Origin: JAAUTY01 sp964397305
Lineage (GTDB): Bacteria > Cyanobacteriota > Cyanobacteriia > Cyanobacteriales > Spirulinaceae
Direction of reading: 5' to 3'
Length of the DNA: 64,000 nucleotides
Assembly (NCBI GenBank): GCA_964397305.1
Contig: CAYNIP010000011.1
Coordinates: 1-64,000, forward strand
Position 1 is the first letter of the stretch. Every line of letters starts with the position of its first letter. Shown here piece after piece: positions 7,875 through 15,594 of this stretch. The position numbers and the translations under genes are program-made. The notes under the pieces were generated by a model. The model saw only the letters and a program-made list of their open reading frames with translations. It was not told the DNA's origin and did no database searches.

Positions 7875-8489
7875 GTGCTGCTCGTCATTGATAACTACGA
7901 TAGCTTTACCTACAACCTGGTGCAGTACCTCAGTGAGTTGGCGGCCCAAGGGCCGACGGACCACCCCATCCAGGTCTACCGCAATGATCAGATCGACCTC
8001 CCCGGCCTCCGCCGCCTCAATCCTGCGGGGGTCGTCCTCTCTCCCGGCCCCGGTCGGCCAGAATCCGCTGGCATTTGCTTAGATTTGCTCCGGGAACTGG
8101 GGCCCCGCCTGCCCCTCCTCGGCGTCTGCCTCGGCCACCAGAGCTTGGGTCAGGCTTTTGGGGCGCGGGTCGTGCGGGCGGCGACTCTGATGCACGGCAA
8201 AACCTCTGAGATTTATCACCACGGCGTCGGTCTCTTTCAAGGGTTAGCGACACCCTTCACCGCGACCCGGTATCATAGCTTGGTGGTGGAGCGGGCGACC
8301 CTCCCGGATTGCTTGGAAGTGACGGCTTGGTTGGCCGACGGCACGATCATGGGTCTGCGCCATCGGGACTATCCGCACCTCCAAGGCGTGCAGTTTCACC
8401 CCGAAAGCGTGCTGACCACCTTGGGAAAGCCGCTGTTGCAAAATTTTTTAATGTCGCTGCCAGCAGCTCCCGTTGCCACTCGTTTGTGA
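7875..8489 (+). CDS. trpG: Glutamine amidotransferase of anthranilate/aminodeoxychorismate synthase
   Basis: 204 aa. The N-terminus MLLVIDNYDSFTYNLVQYL, the nucleophile block LGVCLGHQ, and the terminal QFHPES (His and Glu of the triad) define the TrpG/PabA family, which supplies ammonia from glutamine to TrpE or PabB. A GTG start at 7875 with TAGGAG 8 bases upstream is preferred over the TTG-type start 21 bp earlier. Whether it serves tryptophan or folate synthesis, or both, cannot be told here because no trpE/pabB lies nearby. Confidence 0.93.
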   Translation: MLLVIDNYDSFTYNLVQYLSELAAQGPTDHPIQVYRNDQIDLPGLRRLNPAGVVLSPGPGRPESAGICLDLLRELGPRLPLLGVCLGHQSLGQAFGARVVRAATLMHGKTSEIYHHGVGLFQGLATPFTATRYHSLVVERATLPDCLEVTAWLADGTIMGLRHRDYPHLQGVQFHPESVLTTLGKPLLQNFLMSLPAAPVATRL

Positions 8490-8505
8490 GGAAAGTTTGG
8501 AATCC

Positions 8506-9291
8506 ATGCTGAAAAACCGCCGTCGATTTTTGCATGTGGCCGGTCTGGGCCTCTTAGGTTATGCCGGGAGTGCGGCCCTGGCAACCCTGCCCCGCGCCCA
8601 GGCCCAGAGCAGCAGTCTCAGCCTCCAATGGTTGGGCCACACCTGCTTCCTCTTCTCCGGCGAGGGCGTGCGGGTGCTGGTCAATCCTTTTCGGACCCTC
8701 GGCTGCACGGCGGGCTACCGCCTGCCCCGTCCCTCGGCCGACATTGTGCTGATCAGCAGCCAACTGTTTGACGAAGGAGCGGCCGACAATCTGCCTGGCA
8801 ATCCCCCCATCCTGTTTGAGCCGGGCCCCCAGTTCCAAACCCTGAAAGGGCGCGAATTTGAATTCAAAGGCATCGGCCTTGCCCATGATCGCAAGGGGGG
8901 CCGCCGCTTTGGGACCAATGTGGCTTGGGGCTGGCGTCAGGGCGGCATCAATATCCTGCACCTAGGGGGCGCGGCGGCTCCGATCGAGATTGAGCAACAG
9001 ATTCTCATGGGGCGGCCTGACCTACTCCTGGTTCCTGTGGGTGGGGGGCCTAAGGCCTACAATCCCCAAGAGGCTCTGGCGGCGATCCAAACCCTCCGAC
9101 CCCGTATCGCCATTCCCACCCACTACCGCACTCAGGCGGCTGATCCTGCGGCCTGTGACATTGTGCCCCTCGAGGAATTCCTGGCCCTTAACCCCTATCC
9201 CGTGAGTCGGCTGGGGGGGGATACGCTCACCCTCAGCCCGGGCAATCTGCCGGCGGAGACGGTGGTGCGGGTGCTGAGTTACGCCTTTTAG
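8506..9291 (+). CDS. Metallo-beta-lactamase-fold protein with Tat-like signal, metal motif lost
   Basis: 261 aa. The N-terminus RRRFLHVAGLGLLGYAG looks like a twin-arginine signal ending in AQAQ. The rest follows the UlaG-like MBL fold: LQWLGHTCFLF, VLVNPF, and near the end RIAIPTHY. At the position of the HxHxDH metal ligands the sequence reads ISSQLFDEG (residues 83-91), so the dinuclear metal site cannot form in the usual way. The protein is therefore probably non-catalytic or uses another chemistry. It starts at the ATG at 8506; TTG 8473 is in frame. Next come DUF4129 and DUF4350 genes. Confidence 0.8.
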   Translation: MLKNRRRFLHVAGLGLLGYAGSAALATLPRAQAQSSSLSLQWLGHTCFLFSGEGVRVLVNPFRTLGCTAGYRLPRPSADIVLISSQLFDEGAADNLPGNPPILFEPGPQFQTLKGREFEFKGIGLAHDRKGGRRFGTNVAWGWRQGGINILHLGGAAAPIEIEQQILMGRPDLLLVPVGGGPKAYNPQEALAAIQTLRPRIAIPTHYRTQAADPAACDIVPLEEFLALNPYPVSRLGGDTLTLSPGNLPAETVVRVLSYAF

Positions 9292-9306
9292 GCAGTCGGT
9301 GAGCCT

Positions 9307-9909
9307 GTGGGGGACTTTGCCAAGACGAGCTGGGGTTGGCAGCGCCAACAGCTATGGCAGCGGCTGGGGGAGGGTTGGGAGTTTTTTTGGCGGCGGGAAC
9401 CGTCCCCTCAGCCCGAGGCCCCGGCGGTGTCGGTTCCGGGTTGGTTGACCTCTCCTCTCTGGGAGGAGCTGGCCCGCTGGCTGACTTGGGGGCTGCTCGG
9501 GGCGATCGCCCTCTGGGGGACGTGGCGACTGTGGCAGGCCTGGCAGCCCTACCGGGTTGCCGGTCGGCCGCGTCGGGGTCGGCGGTCTCGGACCGGCTCC
9601 GCCTCGGGAACGCCCTCGCGATCGCCCGGTCGTTGGCTGGCGGCCGCCCAGGCTTACCAGGGCCAGGGGGACTATCGCCGCGCTTGTTTTTGTCTCTACG
9701 AGGGGGCTTTGCAGCACCTGAACGATCGGCAGCTCGTGCCCCAGCTCGCCAGCCGCACCGATGGCGAATATGCGCGCGCGGTCGCGGCCTTACCCAACTC
9801 GGCCCCCTACCAAACCCTGCTCCGCCAGCACGAGGCCCTCTGCTATGGCGAGGCTGAGGCGACGCCGGAGCGCTATGCTGCCTGTCGCGAGGCTTTTCAG
9901 CAGCTATGA
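9307..9909 (+). CDS. DUF4129 domain membrane protein
   Basis: 200 aa with a GTG start. One membrane helix lies at about residues 55-75 (TWGLLGAIALWGTWRLW), followed by an Arg-rich linker and a C-terminal helical domain with YRRACFCLYEGALQHL and SRTDGEYAR, the DUF4129 pattern. It overlaps the next gene by ATGA, so the two are translationally coupled. DUF4129 and DUF4350 proteins often travel with MoxR ATPases, DUF58 or transglutaminase proteins in bacteria; none of these is in this window. Confidence 0.85.
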   Translation: MGDFAKTSWGWQRQQLWQRLGEGWEFFWRREPSPQPEAPAVSVPGWLTSPLWEELARWLTWGLLGAIALWGTWRLWQAWQPYRVAGRPRRGRRSRTGSASGTPSRSPGRWLAAAQAYQGQGDYRRACFCLYEGALQHLNDRQLVPQLASRTDGEYARAVAALPNSAPYQTLLRQHEALCYGEAEATPERYAACREAFQQL

Positions 9910-11066
9910 CCCTGACTCGCTCCCGATTCCCCCTGGGGCGCGTCCCCCTCGCCCTCGCTCTCTTGGTGCTGGTGGGGTTGACTCTGCTTCTCAGTCCGGA
10001 TAGCGATCGCCGCCAGCACGGCTCTACCTACAGCCGTGCTCCCAGTGGCTATGGGGCCTGGTATGCCTGGATGCAAGATCGCTCTGTGCCCCTCGAACGC
10101 TGGCGTCGGCCTGGGTCGGACCTCCCGGCCCAAGCTGGGGGGACATCCCCCCAGGCCTTGGTGCGGGTCTATAGCGATTGGGAGCGGCGTTCCTGGAGTG
10201 TTCTGGACCCTAAGCTGGAAGCCTGGGTGCAGGCGGGCAATCTGGTGGTGTTGGTGGGGGTGTGGGGGCCAGTCACGGCGGCTGACTTCCGCCGCTCCCT
10301 GCCTAGCTCCCTCGGCCCCGTTCAAATTGAGACCCGCCGCCGTGGGGTCCAGGCCAAGGATGTGCGCTTGGGCGATCGCTTCGGTGCTGTCATCTGGCAG
10401 GAGTCGCGCGGCGAGGGCTGGATTCTCTCGGTGGCTACGCCCTATCTGGCAGCCAATGCCTACCAGGATCAGCCGGCGAATTTTGCCTGGCTGGCGCAAC
10501 TGGTGAGTGAACGGCCGGATGGTCAGGCGGTGGCCAAGGTCTGGATCGATGAGTACCTCCACGGCTACCGTGATGCCGAAACGCGGCAGGCTGAGGGGCA
10601 GGATTCGTTTTGGGGTTATATTGCCCAGACTCCCTTGGGGCCGGCCCTGGTCCAGGGGGTGGTGATCGTGGCGATCGCCCTCGGGGCCCTCAACCGCCGC
10701 TTTGGGCCGCCGCTGCTCTTGCCGGAGCCCAGGGTCAACAACAGCCGCGCCTACGTCGAGGCCCTGGCGGCCGTGTTGCACCAGGCCGCCAGCCGCGATT
10801 TTGTCCTGACCACCCTGAGCAAGGCGGAGCAGGAGCGCCTCCAGCGGGAGCTAGGCCTGGGCCGGGGCCCCGTGGCCTGGCCGATCTTGGTGGCGGCCTG
10901 GGAGCAGCAGACCGGGCGATCGCCGGCCGAGCTGGAGCGGCTCTTGCCCCCGGCCTCCCGCCGCCGTCTGAGGGACGTGGAGTTGTTGGCCTGGTTGCAG
11001 CGCTGGCAGGCTTGGCGATCGTCCCGCCCTCCGTCTCAGGAGAGAGAATCGCCCCCCTCCCGCTAA
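9906..11066 (+). CDS. DUF4350 domain membrane protein
   Basis: 386 aa. A hydrophobic N-terminal helix (residues 12-30) is followed by SGYGAWYAWM and the lumen- or periplasm-facing DUF4350 domain, which has a glutamine-amidotransferase-like fold without catalytic residues. A second helix near residues 245-262 (GPALVQGVVIVAIALGAL) precedes a cytosolic helical tail ending in a basic stretch. It begins inside the stop of the DUF4129 gene (ATGA), so the two probably form a complex. Function unknown. Confidence 0.85.
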   Translation: MTLTRSRFPLGRVPLALALLVLVGLTLLLSPDSDRRQHGSTYSRAPSGYGAWYAWMQDRSVPLERWRRPGSDLPAQAGGTSPQALVRVYSDWERRSWSVLDPKLEAWVQAGNLVVLVGVWGPVTAADFRRSLPSSLGPVQIETRRRGVQAKDVRLGDRFGAVIWQESRGEGWILSVATPYLAANAYQDQPANFAWLAQLVSERPDGQAVAKVWIDEYLHGYRDAETRQAEGQDSFWGYIAQTPLGPALVQGVVIVAIALGALNRRFGPPLLLPEPRVNNSRAYVEALAAVLHQAASRDFVLTTLSKAEQERLQRELGLGRGPVAWPILVAAWEQQTGRSPAELERLLPPASRRRLRDVELLAWLQRWQAWRSSRPPSQERESPPSR

Positions 11067-11122
11067 GGGCGCAGCTCCAGCGGGTATGATCAGCTAGGAC
11101 TGTACCGATATTAACCAACGCC

Positions 11123-11347
11123 ATGCGTGAGGATCTCATTGCGCTCCTGCTCTATGCAGCCCTCGGCGGACTCTACTTGGTGGTCTTGCCCGCGCTGCTG
11201 TACGCCTACCTGAACTGGCGCTGGTACGTGGCCAGCTCCATCGAGCGCACCCTGCTCTACTTTTTTGTCTTCTTCTTCTTCCCCGGGCTGCTCTTGCTCA
11301 GCCCGTTTCTAAACTTCCGCCCCCGTCGGCGGTCGCTTGAGGGTTAG
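11123..11347 (+). CDS. ndhL: NAD(P)H-quinone oxidoreductase subunit L
   Basis: 74 aa, two membrane helices. The segment NWRWYVASSIERTLLYFFVF followed by FPGLLLLSPFLNFRPRRR is diagnostic of NdhL (IctA), a cyanobacteria/plastid-specific subunit of the NDH-1 complex in the thylakoid membrane, needed for cyclic electron flow and CO2 uptake. DUF3007 follows directly, the usual arrangement. About 55 bp separate it from the DUF4350 gene. Confidence 0.96.
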   Translation: MREDLIALLLYAALGGLYLVVLPALLYAYLNWRWYVASSIERTLLYFFVFFFFPGLLLLSPFLNFRPRRRSLEG

Positions 11348-11348
11348 G

Positions 11349-11675
11349 ATGCGGCGGCTGGACGCGATCGCTATCCTCTTCGTTCTGCTCGGGCTGGGGG
11401 GAGCCAGCTACGGGCTGTTGCGGCTCCTCGGCATCGACGGCTCCCAAGCGGGGGTCTGGAGCCAGGTTTTCCTCGTGGCCCTGCTGCTGCTCTGGCTAGG
11501 AACCTACCTATTCCGGGTTCTGACTCAGACCATGACTTATAACCAGCAGCTTCAGGAGTACAAAACGGCCGTACTCCAAAAACGCCTCGAGGCCATGACC
11601 CCAGAAGAGTTGGCCCAGTTGCAAGCTGAGATCGAGGCGGAGCAGGACACCCCGCCCCCCACCTCCCCGGATTAA
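11349..11675 (+). CDS. DUF3007 membrane protein
   Basis: 108 aa from the ATG at 11349, which directly follows the ndhL stop; an in-frame TTG lies 12 bp earlier. Two membrane helices (residues 5-24 and 36-54) are followed by a charged helix, TMTYNQQLQEYKTAVLQKRLE and an MTPEELAQLQAE motif. This is the DUF3007 family, conserved in cyanobacteria and plants and usually linked to ndhL. It may help NDH-1 assembly, but that is by association only. Its last codons overlap the convergent tenA end. Confidence 0.9.
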   Translation: MRRLDAIAILFVLLGLGGASYGLLRLLGIDGSQAGVWSQVFLVALLLLWLGTYLFRVLTQTMTYNQQLQEYKTAVLQKRLEAMTPEELAQLQAEIEAEQDTPPPTSPD

Positions 11676-12304
11676 ACGGGTTGGGTGCTTTCCCAGGCTG
11701 CGGTAAAGAAGTCCAGCTCACAGGTTAGGGCGTAGCGATAGGTGGCCCTTACTGGCTCGCGATCGCTGGCGTAGCGGTCAATAAGGTCGTCGAGGACCTG
11801 GGCCAGTTGCTCGAATTCACCACTGCTATAGGTGCGAACCCAATCGGCATAGGCGTGGGTCGGCAGCCCCGTGGCCGCCAATTGCTGGCCTAGGAAGGCA
11901 TAGAGCCGCATACAGGGGCCCAGGGCCGCTACGGTCAGACCGATCTCGCTGCCCCAGGCGGTGGCGAGCAGAAAATCGGTGTAACGACGGGTGGCGGCGG
12001 CCGCGGCGATCGCCTGGAGATCAACCCCCCATTGGGCGGCATAGCCCTGGTGTAACTCCAGCTCTGTCAGCACTCCCGCTGCCAAGCCATGCAGTTGCGT
12101 AAACCCCTCCCAGTCCGGCGCTTTCACCGCCGCCAAACTGTAGGCCCGGGCAAAAGCCCGGAGAAAGAAAGCGTCTTGACCCACGTAGAAAGCAAACTTA
12201 GCTGGTAAGAGATGCCCCTCGGCCAAGCCTTGAACGAAGGGGTGTTCCAGGCAAGCGTGGGCCAAGTCTTGGTGATCGTGCCAGAGTGTTTGATGGAGTG
12301 CCAT
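11672..12304 (-). CDS. tenA: TenA-family thiaminase II / aminopyrimidine aminohydrolase
   Basis: 210 aa, all helical. Family motifs are HPFVQGLAEGHL near the start, FYVGQDAFFL, and ALGPCMRLYAFLG with the nucleophilic Cys of the TenA_C subgroup; YSSGEFEQL follows. TenA salvages thiamine pyrimidine by hydrolysing 4-amino-5-aminomethyl-2-methylpyrimidine. An ORF of 48 codons ends 6 bp upstream on the same strand and may be co-transcribed. No THI box riboswitch is recognisable upstream. Confidence 0.9.
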   Translation of the reverse strand: MALHQTLWHDHQDLAHACLEHPFVQGLAEGHLLPAKFAFYVGQDAFFLRAFARAYSLAAVKAPDWEGFTQLHGLAAGVLTELELHQGYAAQWGVDLQAIAAAAATRRYTDFLLATAWGSEIGLTVAALGPCMRLYAFLGQQLAATGLPTHAYADWVRTYSSGEFEQLAQVLDDLIDRYASDREPVRATYRYALTCELDFFTAAWESTQPV

Positions 12305-12310
12305 AGAACC

Positions 12311-12457
12311 TCAGCGAACCAGAAAATCGTACCAAGAACGATGGGCTACTCCGGCAAAGGGAGGCTCTGGATCTGGCGATTGGCGCCAGCGACCCTCGGC
12401 TTGCATCGCCATCAGTACCAGGGTCGCACCAATTGCCACCCATAATCTCTCTCTCAT
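12311..12457 (-). CDS. Small secreted protein candidate upstream of tenA (48 aa)
   Basis: The ATG at 12457 has GGGGAG nine bases upstream, and the frame runs 48 codons to TGA at 12311, 6 bp before the tenA ATG. The N-terminus RERLWVAIGATLVLMAMQAEG looks like a short signal peptide or anchor; the rest (RWRQSPDPEPPFAGVAHRSW) is polar and Pro-rich. The good ribosome-binding site, the tight spacing and sensible composition argue for a real gene. No family is recognised. Confidence 0.55.
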   Translation of the reverse strand: MRERLWVAIGATLVLMAMQAEGRWRQSPDPEPPFAGVAHRSWYDFLVR

Positions 12458-12535
12458 CAGACACACTCCCCTGCTACTGTAGCCCTGACTCTAGTGTAAG
12501 CCAGAGTCCGTAATTTCCTCAGCAGCCGGGGCTAG

Positions 12536-13021
12536 GCTAAGGCAATCGCGTCTAAATCGGTTAACTCTGATACAGAAAATTATCTCAACTTCTAAAACTG
12601 CCTGAGTTTCCTTACTTTTCTACCCCGCTCATCGTTAACACTACAGAGTTTCCCCTCTGAGCATCCCTACAGAGGCCAAAGACCTGGAAAGCAGGCTCTT
12701 TTTCAAGATGAGTGGTGCAGCAGAGACAGAATCATCTCAGAACTGATCACGCCGAGGCGTTCGTTTCGGATTCTGGACGAAATATCCTTATAGATCTGTA
12801 TATCCCTCTTCTGTCAGATCGGGGTGAAACGCTGATTTTTCGTCGGCTGTCATGGCGGGAATTCGTGGGAATTTCCCGGAATAACACAAGAGGAATATAG
12901 TTGTTTCAAACAATTTTGAGACCCTCTGAAATGGCTGCAATTCTTGCTTGGCAAAGATTTCGTGTTTGACCCGTCTCATCCTTAACGGAAACGACTATAA
13001 AATTAGATGCGATTACCCTGG
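12536..13021. mobile_element. MITE- or IS-remnant-like element, long copy
   Basis: Left end CTAAGGCAATCGCGTCTAA (12537-12555) and right end (13003-13021) are inverted repeats matching at 15 of 19 positions. The left 249 bp (12538-12786) match the element at 15172-15421 with about 20 differences. A further 216 bp before the right end have no counterpart there. No transposase frame survives. The gap 12458-12535 holds nothing else recognisable. Confidence 0.7.
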
Positions 13022-13070
13022 ATCGAGGTGGAGTAAGGCTTTCAGCCCTCGCGATTTTACGAATCATACC

Positions 13071-14081
13071 CTACTGCTGTAGTCGAGACATTTCACGCAC
13101 GACATCTGGAGTTTTCCCCGTCCAAAGGTGAAAGGCCCGGAAGAAGGAACTCGGATCACTGTAACCCAACAAAAAGGATATCTCCGCACTGGAATAGGGC
13201 GTATTGACTAGATAATGATGAGCCAGTTCCGCACGCAACTGACTCAACTCCTGCTGGAAACTTGTACCTTCTTCCTGTAGCCGTCGCTGTAACGTCCGGG
13301 AGCTAACAGCTAGTTTTTGGGCTGTCTCAGCCATTGAACATTGACCACTGGCCAGAATTTCTATGAGACAAGCCCGAACCCGATCGCGAAACTGAGCCCC
13401 CCTCTCTAGGTACTTCATCCGTTTTTGCAGTTCTGGCTCAAAAATCGACCACATACCTGCATTTGAGGTTAGAAATGGTCTTTGGGCATCGATTGCTGAG
13501 AAGGTTACTGCATTGAGTGGGCCTCTGGTCAGGGAACTCCCAAAGAATGTCTCAAATCGCGTTGCAGCAGGGATGCTGACGTTACTTTGTACCACCAAAG
13601 GAACAATGTGAGTGCGGGTTGTGAGTCTAGCCAGATGCACAAAAAATGCCAATTCAGTGGCGATCAGAGACTGAGGCAATGGTGGCTGTCCGGGCAACTC
13701 ACCCAAAGCCACTTGGGTTTGCTGAGCAGTTTTGACAATATCGAGCTTTAAGGGACCGATCAGGGGCTTGTATTGAGCCAATCGCTTCAGAGCTTGGTTG
13801 AGATTTGCACTGCAAATGCAAGCAAAAAGGGGCGGGCTGAAGGATTCTACCGTAGCCGCCTGGGCTACCCGCAGCGGAAAGGCTGGTTCGCTGGTCAACA
13901 GGGTCTCTAGTCCCCGCCAAAGCTGAAAATATTCCGCTGTGGTCAAGGTGGGCGATGGCTGACTAAACAAGTCGAGTGGTAAATGGGCTTGACATAATAA
14001 ATCCTGAGAAGATACACCCAAGTCCTTCAGCAAGACTTGCAAGCTCGGATCTAGGGCAAATCTCTGAATCTCTGAGGTCAT
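13071..14081 (-). CDS. AraC-family regulator with arabinose-binding-like N-domain
   Basis: 336 aa. The N-terminal 190 residues resemble the PF12625 sensor domain of OruR/ArgR-like AraC proteins. The C-terminal ~95 residues hold two helix-turn-helix units: MAETAQKLAVSSRTLQRRL and ISFLLGYSDPSSFFRAFHLW, then KTPDVVR. It is probably an activator of the SDR gene that ends 21 bp upstream on the same strand, forming a two-gene unit. Base composition is visibly less GC-rich than the flanking core genes, suggesting acquisition. The unit lies between two copies of an inverted-repeat-ended element. Confidence 0.93.
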   Translation of the reverse strand: MTSEIQRFALDPSLQVLLKDLGVSSQDLLCQAHLPLDLFSQPSPTLTTAEYFQLWRGLETLLTSEPAFPLRVAQAATVESFSPPLFACICSANLNQALKRLAQYKPLIGPLKLDIVKTAQQTQVALGELPGQPPLPQSLIATELAFFVHLARLTTRTHIVPLVVQSNVSIPAATRFETFFGSSLTRGPLNAVTFSAIDAQRPFLTSNAGMWSIFEPELQKRMKYLERGAQFRDRVRACLIEILASGQCSMAETAQKLAVSSRTLQRRLQEEGTSFQQELSQLRAELAHHYLVNTPYSSAEISFLLGYSDPSSFFRAFHLWTGKTPDVVREMSRLQQ

Positions 14082-14102
14082 GGCAAAAAGATTATTGATC
14101 GA

Positions 14103-14918
14103 TTAGAGTCCAAACTGTGCCTTGATACCGGCCAGAAAGGTTTCATCATCAGCCAATTTCCGGTTGGTCAGAATTTCCTCTGCATCTTGCCCAGCTCGGT
14201 AGCGCAGTTTATTAGTGCCATCGGTAGCAGCTTGATAGATAACTTCGGCTACAACGATAGGCTCTGAGCTATTTTCTTGCATCGGCCCCATCGCAGCGAA
14301 TAATTTACCCGCTAATTCTTGGTACTCTACGAGGCTTTCGTCATTGGTGAAATCGAAGGAGCGACCGCCGAAGTCGGTCTTAATCCCTCCTGGTTCTACA
14401 ATTTTCACCTTGACACCGATCGCTTCCATCTCAAAACTCAGGGCTTCAGATAATCCCTCAACGGCAAATTTGGAACTGTGATAGAGGGTGCCTAGGGGAA
14501 AGGTCATCTTTCCGCCAATGGAGGAAACGTTGATGATCATGCCGTCCCGGTTAGCACGAAAGTGGGGAAGAACAGCCTGGGTTGTTTCGAGCAGTCCAAT
14601 CACATTCACATCGAATTGACGTCTGATTTTTTCGACTGGTGTGGCTTCTAATAAGCCGTACGCGCCATATCCTGCATTGTTCAGCAGCACATCAATCTTG
14701 CCAAACTTGACAATGCCTGCCTCCACAGCAGTAGTAATGCTGGCGGAATCTTGAACATCCAGACGGGTCACCAACACATTGTCGAGTTGCGTCAACTCCG
14801 TTTCCTTATCTGGCGATCGCATGGTTGCAATAACATTCCACCCTTTTTCCTGGAAGTACTTTGCCGTCACTTTCCCGATACCACTACTGGATCCAGTAAT
14901 CAAAATTGTCTTACTCAT
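14103..14918 (-). CDS. Short-chain dehydrogenase/reductase
   Basis: 271 aa, classical SDR: TGSSSGIG cofactor loop, NNAG, catalytic Ser in NVSSIGG and YHSSK with the Tyr and Lys. The loop ATMRSPDK after the second strand suggests NADP(H). The substrate is unknown. It is followed by an AraC regulator on the same strand. Codon and base composition differ from neighbours, consistent with transfer from a less GC-rich donor. Members of this subfamily are often annotated as oxidoreductases of aldehydes or ketones. Confidence 0.93.
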   Translation of the reverse strand: MSKTILITGSSSGIGKVTAKYFQEKGWNVIATMRSPDKETELTQLDNVLVTRLDVQDSASITTAVEAGIVKFGKIDVLLNNAGYGAYGLLEATPVEKIRRQFDVNVIGLLETTQAVLPHFRANRDGMIINVSSIGGKMTFPLGTLYHSSKFAVEGLSEALSFEMEAIGVKVKIVEPGGIKTDFGGRSFDFTNDESLVEYQELAGKLFAAMGPMQENSSEPIVVAEVIYQAATDGTNKLRYRAGQDAEEILTNRKLADDETFLAGIKAQFGL

Positions 14919-15169
14919 AGCTGTATCCCTCTTGTGCGACTTAGAATCGGAGCCTAGCTTGATGCCCTAATTCAGGTTGATAGAAAACAGCATAGAGGAC
15001 AAAAACTCTCTGGGTAATCACATAAAGCGCCAAGATTATTGCATTTCACGCCAGTTTTGTAGAGAGAACTGAATGGCTTGGCTTTTGCGGCGGATGTTTG
15101 AGGTATCCCTGTATACGTCTAGGCTGTGGGTAGCATATATGGCGAAAGTAGCTGAATCTAGGTGGCCAG

Positions 15170-15459
15170 GTTAAGGCAATCGCATCTAAATTGGTTAATT
15201 CTGATACAGAAAATTATCTCAACTCCTGAGGCTGCCTGAGTTTCCTTGCTTTTCTACCCCGCTCGTCTTCAACACTCCGGAGTTTCCCCCTCTGAGCATC
15301 CCTACAGAGGTCAAAGACCTGGAAAGCGGGCTCTTTTTCAAGATGAGTGGTGCAACAGAGACAGAATCATCTCAGAGCTGATCACGCCGAGGCGTTTATT
15401 TTGGATTCTGGACGAAATATCTGTATAGTTCTATACAAAGTTAGATGCGATTACCCTGA
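15170..15459. mobile_element. MITE-like element, short copy
   Basis: About 290 bp bounded by inverted repeats TTAAGGCAATCGCATCTAA (15171-15189) and its counterpart at 15441-15459, matching at 16 of 19 positions. The interior equals the left part of the element at 12536-13021 and contains the small hairpin CCTCTG...CAGAGG. It has no gene. It lies downstream of the SDR start, so the SDR-AraC pair is framed by two copies in the same orientation. The remaining gap 14919-15169 shows no other feature. Confidence 0.75.
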
Positions 15460-15479
15460 GCCAGGCTGGTTCCAGGTGG

Positions 15480-15591
15480 ACGAAAAAAAGCGCGGCTCCC
15501 CTGAATTTTGAGCGCTGGTTCAAGGCGCAGCGTGTAGCCCGCTTCAGCGTTACGGGGCCCCCTCTGCGAGAAGCCGGTGCAAGGGACCCCC
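15480..15591 (+). repeat. Dispersed repeat starting ACGAAAAAAAGCGCGGCT
   Basis: Starts directly after the MITE-like copy. The block up to CCTGAATTTTGAGCG recurs at 33208-33242. It continues with GTGTAGCC, AGCGTTACGGGGCCC and CTCTGCGAGAAGCC, pieces that also occur at 21253, 28027 and 33296. No coding function is evident. It ends 3 bp before the rlpA stop. Confidence 0.7.
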
Positions 15592-15594
15592 ATT

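Noticed and set aside
9897..10781. 294-codon minus-strand frame opposite the DUF4350 gene
   Set aside because: Antisense shadow with low-complexity composition.
11672..12304. THI-box riboswitch before tenA
   Set aside because: No recognisable TPP aptamer core could be found in the upstream 150 bp; the space is taken by a small ORF.
12712..12900. Small frame in the MITE-like element as a gene
   Set aside because: The frame is not kept in the second copy at 15246-15428, so it is probably not coding.
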